Source: Trema orientale
Taxonomy: Eukaryota; Streptophyta; Magnoliopsida; Rosales; Cannabaceae
Length of the DNA stretch: 64,000 nucleotides
Reading direction: 5' to 3'
NCBI GenBank assembly: GCA_002914845.1
Contig: JXTC01000347.1
Span: 126,229 to 190,228, forward strand
Made by a program: the position numbers and the translations under genes. Positions 61,811-64,000 of the stretch are shown here, in pieces; position 1 is the first letter of the stretch, and each line of letters starts with the position of its first letter. The notes below the pieces were generated by a model, which did no database searches, was not told the origin of the DNA, and saw only the letters and a program-made list of their open reading frames with translations.

Positions 61811-64000
61811 ATGCAGTTCCCCATGGCGGTTCACCAGTTTCCTTCAGTCGATGTCAGCACTAGCTTTGGTAGAATTGGAGTTGGACTATCAAGATCAAGA
61901 GGAAGAGGTGGTCACACCAGTACTATTTGTCCTGTCCAATGCGTGGTGGGGGTCGATCATGCCAAAACTAGTAGTAATGGAAAATCTACTGTATACGGTA
62001 CTAGCATTAATGATACTATTGCTCGGCGATCAGCCAACTACGAACCCCCAATTTGGGATTTTGACTACATTCAGTCCTTGACTAGCGACTACGCGGTAAA
62101 ATCAAATTCTTGTCTTCTTGTTTTCTGCATTAATTTTGTTTTTGAAAGTTTATGTTTGCCTATATATGAAACTTGAAAATCTTCACCATTCTTTTCTTCT
62201 TTTTTTTTTTTTTTACTATCTTTGATGTTTCAAAAAAATCACTATCTTTCTTTCAAAAAAAAAAAAAAATCACTATCTTTGGAGCAATTAGTTAATCTGG
62301 AAAACAAATTATGGCTTTCAAAAAAACATACTTCTTAAGATATAATATATTTGTTACATAATATACTTAATTTAATACCTTAAATAAAATTCTTTTTTTG
62401 TACTTATCTATTAGCTGACTGAGATTTTTATTTGTTTTATTTTTATTGTTTTTTTGCTTTTCCTTTAATTGAATAATACAAATTCCTTTTTTCTTTTTTC
62501 CTTTGTTGGTCGATGTAAAACTGGTCTATTATCTTTCTTTTGTTTTTTTTTTCTCCTAGCTACATTATCTTTTTATTTTTATTATTATTATTTTTTTTTT
62601 GCCGAAACCTAGCTACATCTCCTACCTATATATTTTCTTTTGCTAGATAACGTGTACAGGCGTATATTTGCTATTTTTTTCTCTTTCGTTTTGTAAATAT
62701 TACTTTATCTTTTTATTGTGTATTGGTATAATTGCTTTAGGCTTTCATGTTCAATATGCTTAGCGCATTGGCTTTGTCTGGGCTTTTAGACTAAAAGAAA
62801 TGCTTAGCCATTTAAGTTTTTATTTTAGAGAAATTAGACTATTTTTTAAAAGAAGCTATTTGTGTATTTCTTAAGGTTGCACTTCATAAATTAAACTATT
62901 AATTAAATTGGTTTATATACAAATTTTTTGGAAAACTACGGGTGACGTGCCTAAGGCACGTGTGGTTTAAACTAGTATATATATATATATATATATATAT
63001 TGACAAGTAATCTGCAGGACGAAGGATATAGAAGACGAGTAAATAAGCTGAAGGAAGAGGTGAAAGTGATGCTAAATGAGAAGGTGGCCGGAGGAGACTC
63101 TTTAGCTCAACTAGAATTGATTGATACGCTGCAACGACTTGGAGTCTCTTACCATTTTGACAATGAAATAGACACTATATTAAGGCAAAAGTACGCTAAT
63201 AAAACTAATGATCCAGCTTGTGATAATACATGCGCCACTAAGAATACTAATTTATACGCCACTGCTCTTGAATTTAGACTTCTACGCCAACAAGGCTATT
63301 TGGTACCTCAAGGTACGAACACAATACTTCTTATATATTCTTCATATAGTAGTTTTTAATCAAGAAAAAGAGAGCTAGCTTTTAAAAAATTAGGAGTCAT
63401 ATATATATATATATAAAAATTACTATACGGATTCCTTTCCAAAACAGAGTATTTTAAAGTGAGTTTGAGTAAAGGGTCTAATCTAGTCATAATACTCGAT
63501 ACTATTTTGCAAGGAGCTTTAAAACACAAGTGATCCATGAAAAGTCACTCTCAAAAGGGACTATTTTGCCTAATTTCTTAGATTCTTCTTAGTTGCTTAA
63601 TTGAACAACGGCTTGGTATTGCAGAAGTTTTCAATGTTTTTAAGGATGAGACGGGGAATTTTGAGGCATGCATGAGCGACGACATAATGGGAATACTGTC
63701 TTTATACGAAGCTTCATTCCATTTGATGAAGGGTGAAAGTACTCTGGAAGAAGCTAAAGAATTCACGACCAAATGTCTTGAAAAATTCATGATGTCGAGG
63801 CAAAACAAATTATTAGATGATGATGATGATGATCTTGGTTTACTAGTGAGCCACGCATTGGAGCTTCCACTTCACTGGAGGATGTTAAGGTTGGAAGCCA
63901 GGTGGTTCATTGATGTATACGAGAAAAGACAAGACAAGAACTCTACATTGCTCGAGTTTGCCAAACTAGATTTCAACATGGTGCAATTAACGCATCAGAA
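61811..64000 (+). CDS. Terpene synthase, TPS-b type (plastid monoterpene synthase-like), 5' part
   Basis: Class I terpene synthase expected to cyclise or ionise GPP in plastids. Exons 61811-62095, 63018-63312, 63625->64000; phases agree. About 80 residues of Ser/Arg-rich transit-peptide-like sequence precede the RR(X)8W motif [16 protein letters not shown], a hallmark of TPS-b monoterpene synthases. Exon 2 holds [14 protein letters not shown] and [15 protein letters not shown]; exon 3 holds [17 protein letters not shown] and [17 protein letters not shown]. The metal-binding DDXXD and NSE/DTE motifs would lie to the right of the window, so function cannot be confirmed; the visible part reads open. 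The product is not predictable from this half. Intron 1 (922 bp) carries a Helitron end. Confidence 0.93.
62945..62976 (+). mobile_element. Helitron 3' terminus in terpene synthase intron 1
   Basis: A 17-bp near-perfect palindrome (ACGTGCCT, A, AGGCACGT; 62945-62961) is followed after 10 bp by CTAG at 62972-62975 and then T. A short GC-rich hairpin about 10 bp before a CTRR end, inserted 5' of T, is the standard Helitron 3' structure. The 5' TC end was not located; much of the preceding intron may belong to the element. No Rep/helicase coding is seen, so it is non-autonomous. Confidence 0.65.
62974..63000. repeat. (TA)n microsatellite at the Helitron end
   Basis: About 12 TA dinucleotides directly after the Helitron-like terminus, 18 bp before exon 2. 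Confidence 0.9.

Overview
The window is nuclear DNA from a flowering plant, a eudicot and probably a rosid. Genes have many short exons with GT-AG introns, flanks are AT-rich, and the products are plant-typical: a UGT78-type flavonoid glycosyltransferase pair, a plastid-type TPS-b terpene synthase and an ARFB1-type GTPase. There is no sign of a bacterial, plasmid or organellar replicon, and no CRISPR array. I could not name the species.

Layout. 1-1687 (minus): 5' part of a VGT1-like vacuolar sugar transporter, running off the left edge. 3947-6393 (minus): complex I subunit NDUFA12, head-to-head with HRD1 (plus, 7472-10669), the ERAD ubiquitin ligase. HRD1 faces a K/HDEL receptor, ERD2 (minus, 12032-14619), tail to tail. 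About 14.6-28.3 kb holds no supported host gene and is a repeat bed: a Mutator-like element with a nested TRIM, a second long-TIR element filled with a TTGAC/GTCAA palindromic array, a second TRIM copy, and a degenerate satellite of about 200 bp units. 28308-39067 (plus): a 32-exon exportin-1 gene. 40286-41789 and 45668-47151 (minus): two UGT78-like glycosyltransferases separated by a large foldback. 49279-51556 (plus): ARFB1-like GTPase. 52696-52769 (plus): tRNA-Thr(AGT). 53220-60442 (plus): an unusual RelA/SpoT homologue. 61811-64000 (plus): 5' part of a TPS-b terpene synthase with a Helitron terminus in its first intron.

The exon models of HRD1, ERD2, NDUFA12, XPO1, both UGTs, ARFB1 and RSH were built by hand from splice sites. 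In each the reading phase closes across every junction, giving proteins of the expected family length (522, 215, 156, 1077, 460, 459 and 193 aa; the RSH is 863 aa).

How the genes relate. VGT1, NDUFA12, XPO1 and ARFB1 are, as I recall, consecutive loci in Arabidopsis (At3g03090 to At3g03120), so the block looks like ancient microsynteny with HRD1, ERD2 and the UGT pair placed between. HRD1 and ERD2 both act in ER protein quality control, but nothing here shows co-regulation. The best leads for follow-up are the RSH protein, which combines HD hydrolase residues with the acidic EXDD synthetase motif; the UGT pair that differs at the sugar-donor residue (His versus Gln); the foldback between those UGTs; and the palindromic TTGAC array.
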